Below are positions 35,271 to 44,622 of a stretch of 64,000 bases of DNA, piece after piece. This DNA is from Leptolyngbya sp. BL0902 (GTDB lineage: Bacteria > Cyanobacteriota > Cyanobacteriia > Phormidesmidales > Phormidesmidaceae): NCBI RefSeq assembly GCF_016403105.1, contig NZ_CP046155.1, forward strand, positions 1-64,000, read 5' to 3'. The notes beneath the pieces were generated by a model. That model ran no database searches, was not told the DNA's origin, and saw only the letters and a list, made by a program, of their open reading frames with translations. A program made the translations under genes and the position numbers. How positions within the stretch are numbered: position 1 is the first letter of the stretch; each line of letters begins with the position of its first letter.

Positions 35271-36195
35271 GGCTGGGAGGACAGGGGGGCAGCGGGGCAG
35301 CAAAGGACAAGCATGACTTCAGGCGTTAGGTTCACCTAAGTACCGAAGGTTTAATCGGTCATCGGGTGGGCCAGCGGATTCATTTTACAGTTGTTTTCTC
35401 CAGCCACCGGACATAACGGGGCAGACCAATCCTCTGGCTTAGCGCCATGGCCAATTCTAGCCGTCTCCATTTTAGAAGGTTTAGCCAATTCTCTCCGAGG
35501 ACAGACGCACCCCTGCTATACCCTAGGATTATTCGCCCAGCAGCCCTATATTAACTATCTTTTCATTCCTCGCGAGAGCAAAATACGAACGGTATATTAA
35601 AGATGGAACGAATAAAGTTCCCCTGGCAGATTAAACAGCCGAATGTCCACACACAAGAAGGAGTGAAAGCGCTGTTAACATCTCATCTGTCTCGCTTAAC
35701 CAACAGCACCCAATCTCACATTCAATACTTCCTAAATTAGTAAGCAGGGAGCTTTGAGAAACACGGGCAATAGAGGCTTTAGGTCTGCACGTGATTTCCC
35801 TCCATGAAGGCTAGAACAACGATAGGAAGTTCCTTGAAATAGGGATTGGGTGTTGCTTTTGGGAGGTTTTTAAGCATTGTTCATGACCTTGAACTCTTGC
35901 CCTAGAATTTTGGCTTCAAAGCTCGCCTGAAAATCCTGAATTCCAGATTCCCTGAATTGTCCCTGACTGGCTAACCCAAGACTCTGCGGCGGGTGTAAAA
36001 ACCGCGCCCCTCCAGCATTAGGTTCATGTAGAGGTCAGGTTTCCTGGCCCTCCAACAGCGATGGGCTCTAGCCAGTTTTGTCGGTCAACCCAGAATTGTC
36101 CTTGCTTCTCAGGGTTGGCCATGGCCAAAAGGAGCGATTGTCAATCGTTGATGCCCCTGGCAGCCCATCCCACCCCTCCTCCAGGTTCGTCAGCC
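35271..36195. other. Long intergenic region, at most a doubtful 45-aa frame
   Basis: About 920 bases lie between the kinase start and the 3' end of the methyltransferase gene. The middle (35540-35960) is distinctly more A+T-rich than the neighbouring genes. An ATG frame at 35603-35740 would encode 45 residues (MERIKFPWQIKQPNV start) but has no family features or clear ribosome site. I see no tRNA, repeat or strong hairpin. It could be a gene relic or a non-coding RNA region. Confidence 0.5.
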
Positions 36196-37203
36196 TCAGT
36201 TCATCAACGGCTTTCTAGGTTCGGCCGGGGAGAACTCTGGGTAGAGGCGGAGGGCCTGAGTGGTGAGGGCATCGGGCAGGGTAGCCGGATAATGGGTCGT
36301 ATCACGATTGCGGAAGAGCGCTGCAAAGCTTCCAGCCCCTAACCCCGACTGGGGCCACAGCCGATAGCAAGGAAACTCGGCTAGGGGCGAAGCATAGTCG
36401 GCTAGGGCGGGCACAGCAACGGCTTCAAACTGGGGAAATTGCTTGAGCAACCATGCACCAACCTGTTCGTTTTCCTCTGGGGAAAAGGTGCAGGTCATGT
36501 AGGCCAAATAGCCTCCCCCAGCGACAGTTTGAGCAGCTTGGTCAAGGATACGCTTTTGGCGGCTGGCGTTTTTTTTAATGGTTACGGGGTGAAAACAGCC
36601 CAGGGCAGAATCGCCCTTAGCCAGCAGCGATTGGCCGCTACAGGGGGCATCAACAATCACGACCGAAGCGGCCTGGGGCAGATGTTCTGCCCACACCTTG
36701 GGATCGAGATTAAACACCAGGGCATCCCAAAGGCCGCAGCGCTTGAGGTTGGCGATCAAAATTCTGACTCGCTTGCGGATCACCTCATTGCACCACAGCG
36801 CCTTGGGTTGGAGTTGTTGGTAAGCCAGCAGACTTTTGCCCCCAGGGGCTGCACACAGATCTAACACTAAATCCACTGGCGCGGGAATGGCCGAAAACAC
36901 CGCCGCCGAAAACACCGAGGCCATATCCAGGCAATAGTAGGCTCCAGCCTGATGAAGGGGATGTTGGCCGGGGCGCTGGTTCGGCTCTAGGCGATCTACA
37001 GCGGCAGGCTGCCACGGCAGGGCGGGCGCTAGGGCAAAGGGCATATTTTCGGGGCGGGGCTGCATCCATAGCACCGCCTGGGGGAACAACTGGGGATGGG
37101 TAAGCGCAGCCACAAAGGCCACCCGCTGAGCTTCTATATCGAACAGCCGCCGACTGAGCTTGATAAGTAGGTTAGAAGGGATAGCTGAATCAACAGGGGC
37201 CAT
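36196..37203 (-). CDS. RsmB/RsmF-type RNA (cytosine-5) methyltransferase
   Basis: The 335-residue protein shows the NOL1/NOP2/Sun signature: LDLCAAPGGKSLLAYQQL for SAM binding, DAPCSGQSLLAKG (motif IV, with the Pro-Cys) and YMTCTFSPEENE (motif VI, with the Thr-Cys nucleophile). A short N-terminal region and QPRPENMPFALAP precede it. These enzymes methylate cytosine in rRNA or tRNA; the target here is not determined. The ATG at 37203 gives a plausible start. Confidence 0.88.
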   Translation of the reverse strand: MAPVDSAIPSNLLIKLSRRLFDIEAQRVAFVAALTHPQLFPQAVLWMQPRPENMPFALAPALPWQPAAVDRLEPNQRPGQHPLHQAGAYYCLDMASVFSAAVFSAIPAPVDLVLDLCAAPGGKSLLAYQQLQPKALWCNEVIRKRVRILIANLKRCGLWDALVFNLDPKVWAEHLPQAASVVIVDAPCSGQSLLAKGDSALGCFHPVTIKKNASRQKRILDQAAQTVAGGGYLAYMTCTFSPEENEQVGAWLLKQFPQFEAVAVPALADYASPLAEFPCYRLWPQSGLGAGSFAALFRNRDTTHYPATLPDALTTQALRLYPEFSPAEPRKPLMN

Positions 37204-37395
37204 GACAGATCACGATAGCGCTTTCCTAGGGTAGCCCTCCCCTGTCCTAGAAAGGTGATCGATGGATAATTATTGATGGATTTATGGTAAACCCATGAAG
37301 CAATTTCATCTTTTCAGGGAAACAGTCAAGATAGAATTTCAACGAGGGCTTCTACCACGGGAAATGCCATTTAGAAATCTTTATGAAATACATCC

Positions 37396-38352
37396 ATGTC
37401 CCATCCTCAAGCTACCCCAAATTCTGATATAAAAGCTGTTGTTTCAGAGTCCCAGCCCTCTGATCAAATCATCCTAGCCCAGGGGATGAGTCTCTCCACC
37501 TTCAACCCCAATGCCCTGAGCCCGTCCCCGTGGGTTGTTGACTATTGCCCCGTCGATAATCATCGAGCCCTGGTCAACCGTTGGCGAGATCTACAACCTA
37601 CTCAACAGCTCATGCTGGGGGGATGCCTTGGGCTGGCCCTAGGGTGGGGCTTCATCACCTGGATCACAGCGCTTCAGAGGGTGATTCCTTTTGTACCGTC
37701 GGGGTTGCGCCAACCTTCCGCCCTTGCGCCCTCTGGCCTAACGCTCCTGCGTCAGCGTTTAGGAGAATCCAGGGCCACAGTCAATGCTGGCGCACCACCC
37801 GAGACCGCTGCCGCAGTATCGGCGGTGCGCCCCTCCCTACGGCCCATCATGGTTGATCGATACTATTTACCACTCCAAGCGGTCTTCCCCCAGCAAGAAG
37901 CCCATGCTCAGGCGGCCATTGTGGTTGATCGGTTTTACTTTGATCCGTCAGCGGTGGCGGGTGCCGAGGGTGCAATGTCTCCCGAACATCAGGACGCCCA
38001 ACTCTTGGCGGTGCCTTTGCCGCCGCCCAGTCCTCAGACCTTAGCCATCGCCCAGGGCAATGCCCCCCCCGACGGACGCCCAACGCCCCCGACGCGCTCT
38101 CCTGCCTCTCCTGTTCCCTCCCAGACGGTTGCTGTCGCGACTCAGGTTCCTAAGCCAAATCGTCTTCTAGGCGTGATTCAAACCGGGCAATTTTCGGCAG
38201 CCCTTATCCAAACAGGGGGAAATTCCTACGCTGTGAGGCTCGGTGATCGGGTTAGCCAAAGCGCTTGGCAGTTAGTGGAGGTTCAGGCCAATGCGGTCAT
38301 CGTCAGTGATGGCCAAGAGCGGCATCTCCTCCATGTTGGCGATATGTTTTAG
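37396..38352 (+). CDS. Single-pass protein with GspC/PilP-like C-terminal domain
   Basis: The 318-residue protein has a cytoplasmic N-terminus, one hydrophobic helix (about 72-95, LMLGGCLGLALGWGFITWI), a long Pro/Ala-rich spacer and a compact C-terminal domain (about 253-318; LLGVIQTGQFSAALIQ, then YAVRLGDRV, NAVIVSDGQERHLLHVG). That domain follows the strand pattern of the homology region of type II secretion GspC and type IV pilus PilP. Such domains contact the outer-membrane secretin. A pilus or secretion role is inference; no other pilus assembly genes adjoin it. The ATG at 37396 is the first start in frame. Confidence 0.75.
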   Translation: MSHPQATPNSDIKAVVSESQPSDQIILAQGMSLSTFNPNALSPSPWVVDYCPVDNHRALVNRWRDLQPTQQLMLGGCLGLALGWGFITWITALQRVIPFVPSGLRQPSALAPSGLTLLRQRLGESRATVNAGAPPETAAAVSAVRPSLRPIMVDRYYLPLQAVFPQQEAHAQAAIVVDRFYFDPSAVAGAEGAMSPEHQDAQLLAVPLPPPSPQTLAIAQGNAPPDGRPTPPTRSPASPVPSQTVAVATQVPKPNRLLGVIQTGQFSAALIQTGGNSYAVRLGDRVSQSAWQLVEVQANAVIVSDGQERHLLHVGDMF

Positions 38353-38433
38353 GTACAAATTTAGCGATCAGCCATGGCTCCAATGGTTGTGAGATTGATC
38401 ACGATAAGAGGGACTCATTTTCTGGCCTCTTTT

Positions 38434-38464
38434 GCCGCTCGCCGTGGCCCTGGAGGCGAGCGGC
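38434..38464 (+). other. Strong 10-bp hairpin between the GspC-like gene and ppa
   Basis: GCCGCTCGCC at 38434-38443 pairs perfectly with GGCGAGCGGC at 38455-38464 across an 11-base loop. No T-tract follows, so it is not a classical intrinsic terminator; it lies 82 bases after one stop codon and 98 bases before the ppa start. Confidence 0.6.
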
Positions 38465-38561
38465 CTCATCCTGGTTAGCCCAGTCAAGCTGCGGCCTCTG
38501 TTGAAAGGCTCCCGTCAGCCCGTAAAATACAGTGTCGAATGTTTTTCCTGGATATAGCAGT

Positions 38562-39074
38562 ATGGTGGATCTTTCTCGCATTCCGGCCCAGCCTGAGCCT
38601 GGGGTGATCAACGTCCTGATCGAAATTCCGGCGGGCAGCAAAAATAAGTACGAATTTGACAAAGACCTGAATGCCTTTGCCCTGGATCGGGTGCTGTTTT
38701 CCTCGGTGCATTACCCCCTAGACTACGGCTTTGTGCCTAACACCCTGGCTGACGATGGCGACCCCCTCGACGGCATGGTGATGATGGATCAGCCCACCTT
38801 CCCCGGCTGTGTGATTGCGGCGCGGCCCATCGGCATGTTGGAAATGATCGACGGCGGCGACCGGGACGAAAAAATCCTCTGCGTGCCCGTGGCCGATCCT
38901 CGCTACGCCAACGTGCGGTCTTTGGATGACGTGGCCCCCCACCGTTTGGACGAAATCGCCGAATTCTTCCGCAGCTACAAAAATCTAGAGAAAAAAGTCA
39001 CCGAAATCCTCGGCTGGCAGAATGTGGACAAGGTGCAAGCCCTAGTCAGCCAGTGCATCGCGGCTTATAAATAG
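38562..39074 (+). CDS. ppa: Inorganic pyrophosphatase
   Basis: The 170-residue protein is a family I soluble pyrophosphatase. Visible signatures are [15 protein letters not shown], the metal-binding [18 protein letters not shown] and VADPRYANV. It hydrolyses pyrophosphate and so drives biosynthetic reactions. The ATG at 38562 ([14 protein letters not shown]) fits the family; an upstream in-frame GTG at 38532 is unneeded. The length is normal for the family. Confidence 0.96.
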   Translation: MVDLSRIPAQPEPGVINVLIEIPAGSKNKYEFDKDLNAFALDRVLFSSVHYPLDYGFVPNTLADDGDPLDGMVMMDQPTFPGCVIAARPIGMLEMIDGGDRDEKILCVPVADPRYANVRSLDDVAPHRLDEIAEFFRSYKNLEKKVTEILGWQNVDKVQALVSQCIAAYK

Positions 39075-39107
39075 AGGGTGATCTTTCCTTGCCCCTTGCC
39101 CTAGGCT

Positions 39108-39218
39108 GGCCCTCACCCCCAGCCCCTCTCCCAGGAGGGAGAGGGGAGCCGGACAACCTTTCCAAGTCCCTCTCCCATTTTGGGAGAGGGATTTAGGGTG
39201 AGGGCCAGGGTGAGGGCC
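39108..39218. repeat. Dispersed palindromic element, copy 2
   Basis: It begins GGCCCTCACCCCCAGCCCC and ends AGGGTGAGGGCC, with an inner CTCTCCCATTTTGGGAGAG palindrome. The terminal 12-mer AGGGTGAGGGCC is itself duplicated (39195-39206 and 39207-39218). It fills most of the gap between ppa and the ABC ATPase gene and is related to the stretch at 31270-31390. Confidence 0.78.
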
Positions 39219-39261
39219 AAGACTCGCGATTCGTTGCCCATTCCCCATCCACCCCTCTGCC

Positions 39262-40554
39262 GTGGCCTACGTCGCAATCGAAAACGTCTACAAAACCTTC
39301 CCGAAGTCCCGGTCGTCTCGTCCCGCTGCGGATGCCGAGGCTGAACCGGAAGCAGCGGTGCTGAAGCGCATCAACCTGACGGTGGAGGATGGCGAATTTA
39401 TGGTGCTGGTGGGGCCATCGGGCTGCGGCAAAAGTACGCTGTTGCGGCTGATTTCCGGCCTCGAAACCCTGACCGCTGGCAACATCTGGGTGGGCAACCG
39501 CAAGGTAAATGACCTGCCCCCTAAACAGCGGGATACCGCCATGGTGTTCCAGAGCTATGCCCTCTACCCGCACCTGTCGGTGTACGACAATCTAGCCTTT
39601 GGCCTGCGCCGCATGGGGGCGGATCTAGAAAAATCCCTGCCGGATCTGGAACCCGGACAAAAGCCCCTGCCCGTCAGCGACTCCCCCGCCAATCAAGAAC
39701 TGGAACGGCTGCTGACCGAGGGCCGCTGGTGGGAAAAGCCGTTGGTTTCCATCACCCGACGGTTGCCCCCCAACCTGCGTTACATCTCCGACGCCGAGCG
39801 GCTGATTGACGAACGGGTGCGGGCGGTGGCCAAAATGCTGCAAATGGATACCCTGCTGGATCGCTTTCCGCGCCAGCTCTCCGGCGGCCAAAAACAGCGG
39901 GTGGCATTGGGCCGCGCCATGGCCCGCAATCCCCAGGTGTTTTTGATGGATGAACCCCTCTCCAACCTAGACGCCAAACTGCGGATGGAAACCCGCGCCC
40001 AGATTGTCAACCTGCAACGGCAACTGGGCATCACCACCATCTACGTCACCCACGACCAGGTGGAGGCCATGACCATGGGCCATCGCATTGCCGTGATGTA
40101 CCAGGGCCAAATTCAGCAGGTGGCCCCGCCGCTGGAGTTGTACAACCGCCCCGCCAACCGTTTTGTGGCCGAATTCATTGGGTCGCCGCCGATGAACTTC
40201 ATCCCGGTGCAGGTGCAGGCTCCCTACCTGCTGATCCACCCGGAATTTCGCCTGTCTCTGCTGGGGGATTGGGAAGATCGCCTGATGGCCCACGATGGCC
40301 AATCCCTACTGCTGGGCATTCGGCCCGAACACCTGAGCTTGGCCCTGCCCGCCCCCAAAAATATCCGTGGCCACGTCACCCACCTCGAAGCCCTGGGCAG
40401 CGAAACCTACCTAACCGTGCAGAACGATCACCTCACCCTGCAAGCCAAAGTGCCCCCCGACCAGCCCGTCCACATGGGCGACGAAGTGTGGCTAGGCATT
40501 GCCCCAGACAAGGTGCATTTGTTCGACCCCGCCACCGAGCAGGCGCTCTTGTAA
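39262..40554 (+). CDS. MalK/UgpC-type ABC transporter ATPase
   Basis: The 430-residue ATPase has Walker A GPSGCGKST (near residue 52), Q-loop MVFQSYALYPHLSVYDN, signature LSGGQKQR, Walker B VFLMDEPLSNLD, and YVTHDQVEAMTM, followed by a TOBE-like C-terminus (IRPEHLSL). A segment of about 70 residues between the Q-loop and the signature (DLEPGQKPLPVS ... DAERLIDER) is longer than in standard MalK. Family members power uptake of sugars or other solutes; no permease lies beside it. The start is GTG at 39262. Confidence 0.92.
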   Translation: MAYVAIENVYKTFPKSRSSRPAADAEAEPEAAVLKRINLTVEDGEFMVLVGPSGCGKSTLLRLISGLETLTAGNIWVGNRKVNDLPPKQRDTAMVFQSYALYPHLSVYDNLAFGLRRMGADLEKSLPDLEPGQKPLPVSDSPANQELERLLTEGRWWEKPLVSITRRLPPNLRYISDAERLIDERVRAVAKMLQMDTLLDRFPRQLSGGQKQRVALGRAMARNPQVFLMDEPLSNLDAKLRMETRAQIVNLQRQLGITTIYVTHDQVEAMTMGHRIAVMYQGQIQQVAPPLELYNRPANRFVAEFIGSPPMNFIPVQVQAPYLLIHPEFRLSLLGDWEDRLMAHDGQSLLLGIRPEHLSLALPAPKNIRGHVTHLEALGSETYLTVQNDHLTLQAKVPPDQPVHMGDEVWLGIAPDKVHLFDPATEQALL

Positions 40555-40789
40555 CAGGGTTGGCCCGGTAGATACCCCGCTGAGGAGGGGCGTCATGATC
40601 CTGGGCTTGATACCAAGTCTGAATCCTATCCCCCGGTGATCAAAGGGTGGGGCCGTAGGGTGCATTCGCGGCGAAAAGCCTCTTGGGCAGTGGATTTATC
40701 ACGTTAGTAAGCCGCAATGTACCCCAAGAGAATCAGGAGGGAATCAGGGATATTCCAGGCGGACTTGGCCCGATGTGGAGGTTGCTGCC

Positions 40790-41752
40790 CTAGTTCACCG
40801 CCAAGGGAGCCATCAGTTCGGGGTCTTGGAACAGGGGCGTGCTGAGGTAGCGTTCGCCGAAGCTGGGCTGAATCACCACGATCAGCTTGCCTTCGTTTTC
40901 GGGCCGACGACCCACCTCCACAGCGGCCTTAATCGCCGCACCGCTGGAAATGCCGGACAGCAGCCCTTCTTCGCGGGCCATGCGCCGACCGTAGGCAATG
41001 GCGTCTTCGTCGGCCACCTGCACCACTTCATCGATCAAGTCCACATTCAAGACTTCAGGAATGAACCCGGCCCCAATGCCCTGAATTTTGTGGGAACCGG
41101 GCCGTCCGCCGGAGAGCACGGGGCTGTTCACAGGCTCTACCGCAATGGCCTTGAACCCCGGCTTGCGCGACTTCAGCACATCGGCTACCCCGGTGATGGT
41201 GCCCCCAGTGCCCACCCCAGCCACGAGGATATCCACCTGACCCTCGGTGTCGGCCCAAATTTCTTCGGCGGTGGTGCGGCGGTGAATATCGGGGTTGGCC
41301 GGGTTGCGAAACTGTTGCAGCATATAGGCATCGGGCAGGGTGTCTATGATTTCTTGAGCCCGCTGAATACAGCCCGACATCCCTGCCATGCCGGGGGTGA
41401 GTTCCAGTTCGGCCCCGTAGGCCCGCAGCATGGCCCGCCGCTCCGAACTCATGGTTTCGGGCATGGTGAGGATGAGGCGATAGCCCTTCGCTGCCGCCGC
41501 CATGGCCAGGGCAATGCCCGTATTGCCAGAGGTGGGCTCCACCAGGGTGGTTTTACCGGGCGTGATCAGCCCCTCGGCTTCGGCGGCTTCGATCATGTTG
41601 ATGCCAATGCGATCCTTCACCGAAGCCGAGGGATTCATGCCCTCCAGCTTGACTACAATCTGGGCCAGACAGCCCTCCGCCTGGGGAATGCGATTGAGCC
41701 GCACCAGGGGCGTCCGGCCAATGAGTTGGGTTACGTTGTCTGCAATACGCAT
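40790..41752 (-). CDS. cysK: Cysteine synthase (O-acetylserine sulfhydrylase)
   Basis: The 320-residue PLP enzyme shows Lys46 in [10 protein letters not shown], the substrate loop [11 protein letters not shown], the phosphate-binding [10 protein letters not shown] and the C-terminal GISSGAA. It makes cysteine from O-acetylserine and sulfide. It follows the Rrf2-type regulator gene by nine bases on the same strand, so they form one transcript. The start is the ATG at 41752. Length and motifs are typical. Confidence 0.96.
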   Translation of the reverse strand: MRIADNVTQLIGRTPLVRLNRIPQAEGCLAQIVVKLEGMNPSASVKDRIGINMIEAAEAEGLITPGKTTLVEPTSGNTGIALAMAAAAKGYRLILTMPETMSSERRAMLRAYGAELELTPGMAGMSGCIQRAQEIIDTLPDAYMLQQFRNPANPDIHRRTTAEEIWADTEGQVDILVAGVGTGGTITGVADVLKSRKPGFKAIAVEPVNSPVLSGGRPGSHKIQGIGAGFIPEVLNVDLIDEVVQVADEDAIAYGRRMAREEGLLSGISSGAAIKAAVEVGRRPENEGKLIVVIQPSFGERYLSTPLFQDPELMAPLAVN

Positions 41753-41761
41753 GGGTCTGGC

Positions 41762-42196
41762 CTAGATGTAGTACATGATGTCGATCTGTTGTTTGGCGTT
41801 GCGCTGATCCAGCAGATCTTGCAGAGTATACCGTTGCAGCACCGTCTCGGCAGCCTGCCGCACCTCGCCCCACACATCCTGAATCACCACCGCCTCCGAT
41901 GTTTTGGGGGATTTGTCCCCATCGGGCTGGCCGTCAAACCCCTCAATGCAGCTCACCGCATCATAGAGGCTGACCTTCCAGGGTTCGCGGGCCAGCAAAT
42001 AGCCCCCCCGCGCCCCCCGCTGGCTTTTCACCAACCCGGCCCGACGCAGGGTGGCCAGCAGTTGCTCTAAGTATCGGTCAGGAATGTTTTGCTTAGCGGA
42101 AATTTGACGAATTTGTAAGGGCTCACCGCTAGCGTGGTGGGCACTCAGTTCAATCAGCGCTAGCAGGGCATATTCACTTTTACAGGACAAATCCAC
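41762..42196 (-). CDS. Rrf2-family transcriptional regulator
   Basis: The protein has an N-terminal winged helix (CKSEYALLALIELSAHHASG, then LLATLRRAGLVKSQRGARGGYLLAR), the Rrf2/BadM signature. The usual three-cysteine cluster of Fe-S sensors such as IscR is missing; only SCIEG remains in that region. It is thus closer in form to CymR, which controls cysteine metabolism through contact with CysK. Its location nine bases upstream of cysK fits that model. The GTG at 42196 (VDLSCKSEYA) is preferred to the longer frame from 42247, which adds residues outside the fold. Confidence 0.88.
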   Translation of the reverse strand: MDLSCKSEYALLALIELSAHHASGEPLQIRQISAKQNIPDRYLEQLLATLRRAGLVKSQRGARGGYLLAREPWKVSLYDAVSCIEGFDGQPDGDKSPKTSEAVVIQDVWGEVRQAAETVLQRYTLQDLLDQRNAKQQIDIMYYI

Positions 42197-42332
42197 GACA
42201 GAGGTGCGGCTAAAGGGCGATGGCTTTAGTATACCCCGGTTCCCCACTGGGGTTTGCAGGATTCACAAGCCTTGATGAAGTGGCCGCCTGAGGCCAAGGC
42301 TGGCCTGTCATCCTCAGGCAGTAATGGCCCCA

Positions 42333-43016
42333 CTACTGCGGAGGCAGATCGTTTGGGTTGACTAGGGTGGGGCCTGGTTTTTCCTCTGTACCTGATTTCG
42401 CAGCGGGATTGACCTTTGCGACGGGGTATCGAGAGGCTGAGGAACGCTTTGGGGAGGATTTTTGGGAACGCTTTGGGGAGCGTCCTTTGGATCGGGTTTT
42501 CGACGTCTTAGCCCCCGAACGATGCCGCTTCCAGGTCGAGGAAACCCAATCTGCCGTGTAGTGGCTGAGGGCACCCAGTTCCAGCCCCGCCACCATCGCC
42601 AGCCAGCGCGGCCAATGCAGGCGCAGGTGTTCGCCCAGTCCGGCCCTCAAAGCGTCCCAGGTGATGGCCGTTTGCCCCAGCCCGTTGAGCACCGCAATCC
42701 CCACCAGCCCCGCCAAACTCAGCCACAGCAAGGCATAGATCACCCGAATCAGCGTGCCAATCACTGGCCCGTGGGACCACGCCGACCGATGGCGGATGCG
42801 GCTGCGGTAGGGGAGCCAAATCCAGCGCAGCCAGCCCCAGCGCTTATACTGCACCGAATGAATGTCCAGATCAGGGCCAAACATCCAGCCCCCCACCAAG
42901 AATCCTAGACACACCCACACCGTCAACCAAGCATTCAGCGTCAGCCGAAACGCCAGCACCACCACCAGCGGCAGTGTCCAAAGGGTAATGCGATCATGGG
43001 TACGACCTGATGACAT
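42333..43016 (-). CDS. DUF2227-family membrane protein
   Basis: The 227-residue protein has a short N-terminus (MSSGRTHDRITLW), a hydrophobic region LVVVLAFRLTLNAW, a cluster of His/Asp/Trp residues (FGPDLDIHSVQYKRWG, then HRSAWSHGPV), more hydrophobic helices, and a very basic Lys/Arg/Ser-rich tail (about residues 170-220). This pattern matches DUF2227, annotated as a putative metal-binding membrane protein. ATG at 43016 is chosen over one 12 codons upstream. The role is unknown. Confidence 0.8.
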   Translation of the reverse strand: MSSGRTHDRITLWTLPLVVVLAFRLTLNAWLTVWVCLGFLVGGWMFGPDLDIHSVQYKRWGWLRWIWLPYRSRIRHRSAWSHGPVIGTLIRVIYALLWLSLAGLVGIAVLNGLGQTAITWDALRAGLGEHLRLHWPRWLAMVAGLELGALSHYTADWVSSTWKRHRSGAKTSKTRSKGRSPKRSQKSSPKRSSASRYPVAKVNPAAKSGTEEKPGPTLVNPNDLPPQ

Positions 43017-43171
43017 GGAGTTAGGTGTATCAAGATTCGCCGTCAAAGGCAAGGCGCATCCTGGGTAAGCCCCCGCTGCGCCCCCAAGATTTCCTCGGTT
43101 TTGCCGAAGAATCTAGACACGGTGCTAAAAGTGCTTCGTTCTCTGCTAGGATGTCTAATCGTGAAACGCAC

Positions 43172-43244
<73 letters not shown>

Positions 43245-43327
43245 TTATTTTTATACAGCGCCTCTCCATCAGTCATCGGAGACGAATGAGTGTGGCCAGG
43301 AACAGGCCGTTGTCATGGGGCACGAGG

Positions 43328-44458
43328 CTAAAAATCCACACCCCGCTTGAGGTCGATGCCTTTTTCGGCGTAGTGTTTGTGGTTAAACACCTCCGAGTGG
43401 GTGCTGGCTAGCTCAAAGTAGGTGGGCGGATTTTTGCAGCGCCCGGTGATGATCACTTCGGTGTCCTTGGGTTTACGCAGCAGGGCTTGGACGATGGGCT
43501 CCTCCGGCAGCAGTTCGAGATCTACCGTGGGGTTGAGTTCGTCCAAAATGATGGTTTTGTAGAGCCCAGAGGCGATGGCGGTGTGGGCAATTTCCCAGCC
43601 CCGCTCGGCTTCTACGTAGTCGATGTCCTGCTGCTGTCCGCGCCAAACGATGGCATCGCGGCCACAGCGCTGGTGATCGACCAGGTTGGGGTAAATTTTG
43701 CGAAGGGCGGCGATGGCGGCGTCTTCGGTGTAGCCGTTGCCCCCCTTCAGCCATTGAATAATCAGCACCCGGTGGGAGAGGTCTTGGCCGATGCCGCGCC
43801 CGATGGCTTGTAGGGCCTTGCCGAGGGCGCTGGTAGATTTACCCTTGCCCGCCCCGGTGTAGATTTCGATGCCCTCTAGACCGGGGATGCCGGAGGTGTG
43901 GATTTGGGGCTTCATTTCGGAGTGCAGGTTGGCGATGTCGAGCAGGGGGCGGGGGGCACTGCGTCCGGTGGCGATGATTTCTAGGTGGTCGGGCTTGCGG
44001 CGCAGGGTTTTGACCACTTCTTCCACCGAGAGCAGGCCCAGATCCAGCACGGGATTGATTTCGTCTAGCACCACCACAGAATACAGCCCAGAGGCGATGG
44101 CCCCCTTGGCCACGTCCCAGCCGCGTTGGGCCTCCTGCTTGTCGAACTTGGTGATTTCGTCGGGGCCAAAGAATTCTGACCGTCCGGTACGCACCTGGTC
44201 AATCAGGTGGGGGAAGCCGCGCTGGAGGGCTTCGATGGCGGCGTCTTCGTCGTAGGTGCGGCCTGGGCCTTTGAGGAAGCGCAGCAGCAGCACCCGGCTT
44301 TCCATAAAGTTTTGAATGCCCAGCCCAATGGATCGCAGCACCACCCCTAGGGCCACTTGGGATTTGCCCTTGCCCTCGCCGTCGTAGACATGGATTTGCC
44401 CCGTCAGCCGTTCATTGGTTTGTTGGGCCGTGCGAATACCAATACCAGTTCTAACCAT
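43328..44458 (-). CDS. cobO: Tandem-domain cob(I)yrinic acid a,c-diamide adenosyltransferase
   Basis: The 376-residue protein is two CobO/CobA/BtuR domains in a row. P-loop one reads DGEGKGKSQVALG, P-loop two TGAGKGKSTSALG; both domains have a Walker B-like strand (VVVLDEINPVLD and TIILDELNPTVD) and a closing TGR-x(3)P pattern. CobO transfers an adenosyl group from ATP to cobalt during vitamin B12 synthesis or salvage. The duplicated form is familiar from cyanobacteria. ATG at 44458 has a C-rich leader. Confidence 0.92.
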   Translation of the reverse strand: MVRTGIGIRTAQQTNERLTGQIHVYDGEGKGKSQVALGVVLRSIGLGIQNFMESRVLLLRFLKGPGRTYDEDAAIEALQRGFPHLIDQVRTGRSEFFGPDEITKFDKQEAQRGWDVAKGAIASGLYSVVVLDEINPVLDLGLLSVEEVVKTLRRKPDHLEIIATGRSAPRPLLDIANLHSEMKPQIHTSGIPGLEGIEIYTGAGKGKSTSALGKALQAIGRGIGQDLSHRVLIIQWLKGGNGYTEDAAIAALRKIYPNLVDHQRCGRDAIVWRGQQQDIDYVEAERGWEIAHTAIASGLYKTIILDELNPTVDLELLPEEPIVQALLRKPKDTEVIITGRCKNPPTYFELASTHSEVFNHKHYAEKGIDLKRGVDF

Positions 44459-44622
44459 GGGAATGTGGGGGTGAAAGACGGCCTCTAGCGCCCCTCTTTT
44501 ATGTGGGAGAGGCGGGGGGAAGGGGGCAAGCCCAGGGTTAATTTTAGCGAAAGCGCGGAACTCCCTACGCCCATTTTGTCACTCAGCAGTATCCTTAAAA
44601 CCACTTGTTACCCAATTCTGCG

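Noticed and set aside
33804-35339. 511-codon plus-strand frame opposite the Ser/Thr kinase
   Set aside because: It is an antisense shadow of a clear kinase; it is His/Gly/Leu-rich with no domain.
40775-42070. 431-codon plus-strand frame opposite cysK and the Rrf2 gene
   Set aside because: It spans two well-supported minus-strand genes and has no recognisable domain.
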